Assembly (NCBI GenBank): GCA_017553035.1
Contig: JAFZNE010000144.1
Location: 1 to 32,435 of the forward strand
Direction of reading: 5' to 3'
Source of the DNA: Lachnospiraceae bacterium
Lineage (GTDB): Bacteria > Bacillota > Clostridia > Lachnospirales > Lachnospiraceae
Length of the DNA: 32,435 nucleotides
Position 1 is the first letter of the stretch. Every line of letters starts with the position of its first letter. The notes under the pieces were generated by a model. It saw only the letters and a list, made by a program, of their open reading frames with translations. It made no database searches and was not told the DNA's origin. Position numbers and translations under genes: made by a program. This document shows positions 32,186 to 32,435 of this stretch, in pieces.

Positions 32186-32212
32186 AGTCCCCAGCTTTCG
32201 CTGGGGATTTTT
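32186..32212 (+). terminator. Intrinsic terminator after the ComFB gene
   Basis: TCCCCAGC, a TTTC loop and GCTGGGGA form a perfect 8-bp stem followed by TTTTT. Confidence 0.9.
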
Positions 32213-32250
32213 CACATTTAAAACTCAAAAATCTCAGTATTTATGCGCAT

Positions 32251-32435
32251 TTGAAAAGGTTTTATGGTATAATAGAAGTATCAAAAAACAGGTGGGAATA
32301 CTTCTGCGATTCGGGGTACTATAAGTACCATGAGGCCTATCATCTCCTGAAATTTCCGAACGAGAAACAGATACTCGAGATGGCCTACAATGATTATATT
32401 GACCTGAAGAGGAGCAATCTTTGGGGCAATAAGAA
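32251..32435 (+). CDS. Unidentified coding region, 5' end, cut by right edge
   Basis: An open frame runs from a stop at 32140-32142 to the window end without interruption. From about 32281 it translates to a protein-like sequence beginning SKNRWEYFCDSGYYKY, with later text ILEMAYNDYIDLKRSN, and with third-position use like the neighbouring genes. No standard start with a ribosome binding site is evident: the only candidates are TTG at 32251 (used here) and a late ATG at 32380. A TGGTATAAT box at 32265-32273 lies inside the TTG version, so the start is unresolved. The protein is not recognised. Confidence 0.4.
   Translation, partial: MKRFYGIIEVSKNRWEYFCDSGYYKYHEAYHLLKFPNEKQILEMAYNDYIDLKRSNLWGNK
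32265..32273 (+). promoter_or_regulatory. Extended -10 promoter near the right edge
   Basis: TGGTATAAT is identical to the extended -10 of the pepP promoter in this window, including the preceding A and a similar downstream GA-rich stretch. It lies just after the ComFB terminator. The -35 region is poor. Confidence 0.55.

Noticed and set aside
1..32435. c-di-GMP riboswitch
   Set aside because: Expected from the signalling genes, but the conserved core of class I or II riboswitches was not seen in any intergenic gap when read by eye.

Overview
The window looks like chromosomal DNA from a motile, anaerobic Clostridia-type Firmicute, most likely a Lachnospiraceae relative. This is inferred from strong AGGAGG-type ribosome binding sites, extended -10 promoters (TGnTATAAT), tight operons, and a gene set combining FapA/DUF342, CheX, a FliD-like protein, ComFB, GtrA, DUF4097 and an Mbh/Mrp-type antiporter cluster. 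No rRNA, tRNA, CRISPR array, transposase or phage gene was seen. Coding density is high and nearly every gene has a recognisable start.

Region 1 (1-11000, minus strand) is a second-messenger signalling block. In transcription order it holds an alpha-phosphoglucomutase, a GAF-HD-GYP protein (putative c-di-GMP phosphodiesterase), a CHASE2 class III adenylyl cyclase, an unusual TIM-barrel (AP endonuclease 2/xylose isomerase-like)-GAF-HD-GYP fusion, a 978-aa membrane-anchored FecR-domain protein with a long Pro/Thr-rich stalk, and the start of a second FecR-domain paralogue cut by the window edge. Both HD-GYP domains carry the same roughly 90-100 residue insertion. A FapA/DUF342 gene diverges at 11189 and converges on a cheX gene across a bidirectional terminator.

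Region 2 (13198-21706, minus strand) is a six-gene ion-translocating membrane operon: an MbhD-MbhE-MrpB fusion, an MrpC/NuoK-like subunit, and four different NuoL/M/N-MrpA/D-like subunits. The last of these has a His-rich loop and a NuoL-like C-terminal lateral helix containing a 23-residue tandem duplication. No MrpE/F/G and no hydrogenase or NADH-dehydrogenase subunit is present. A REP-like double palindrome sits inside the operon.

Region 3 (21822-27738) contains housekeeping genes: Xaa-Pro aminopeptidase, a DUF4097/DUF1700-like membrane pair, a cyclophilin and aminoacyl-histidine dipeptidase. Between the convergent cyclophilin and dipeptidase genes lies a 264-bp non-coding element made of nested inverted repeats, which is a structured element without a protein.

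Region 4 (27814-32435) has a two-gene operon of secreted/flagellum-like proteins (one FliD-C-like, one unknown), a divergent 68-aa orphan gene, a GtrA-RlmI operon, a ComFB-family gene, and the beginning of an unidentified coding region that runs off the right edge. HD-GYP enzymes, the cyclase, CheX, ComFB and the flagellum-like genes all fall within 32 kb, so motility and nucleotide signalling is the main theme. The functional links between the blocks are inference.
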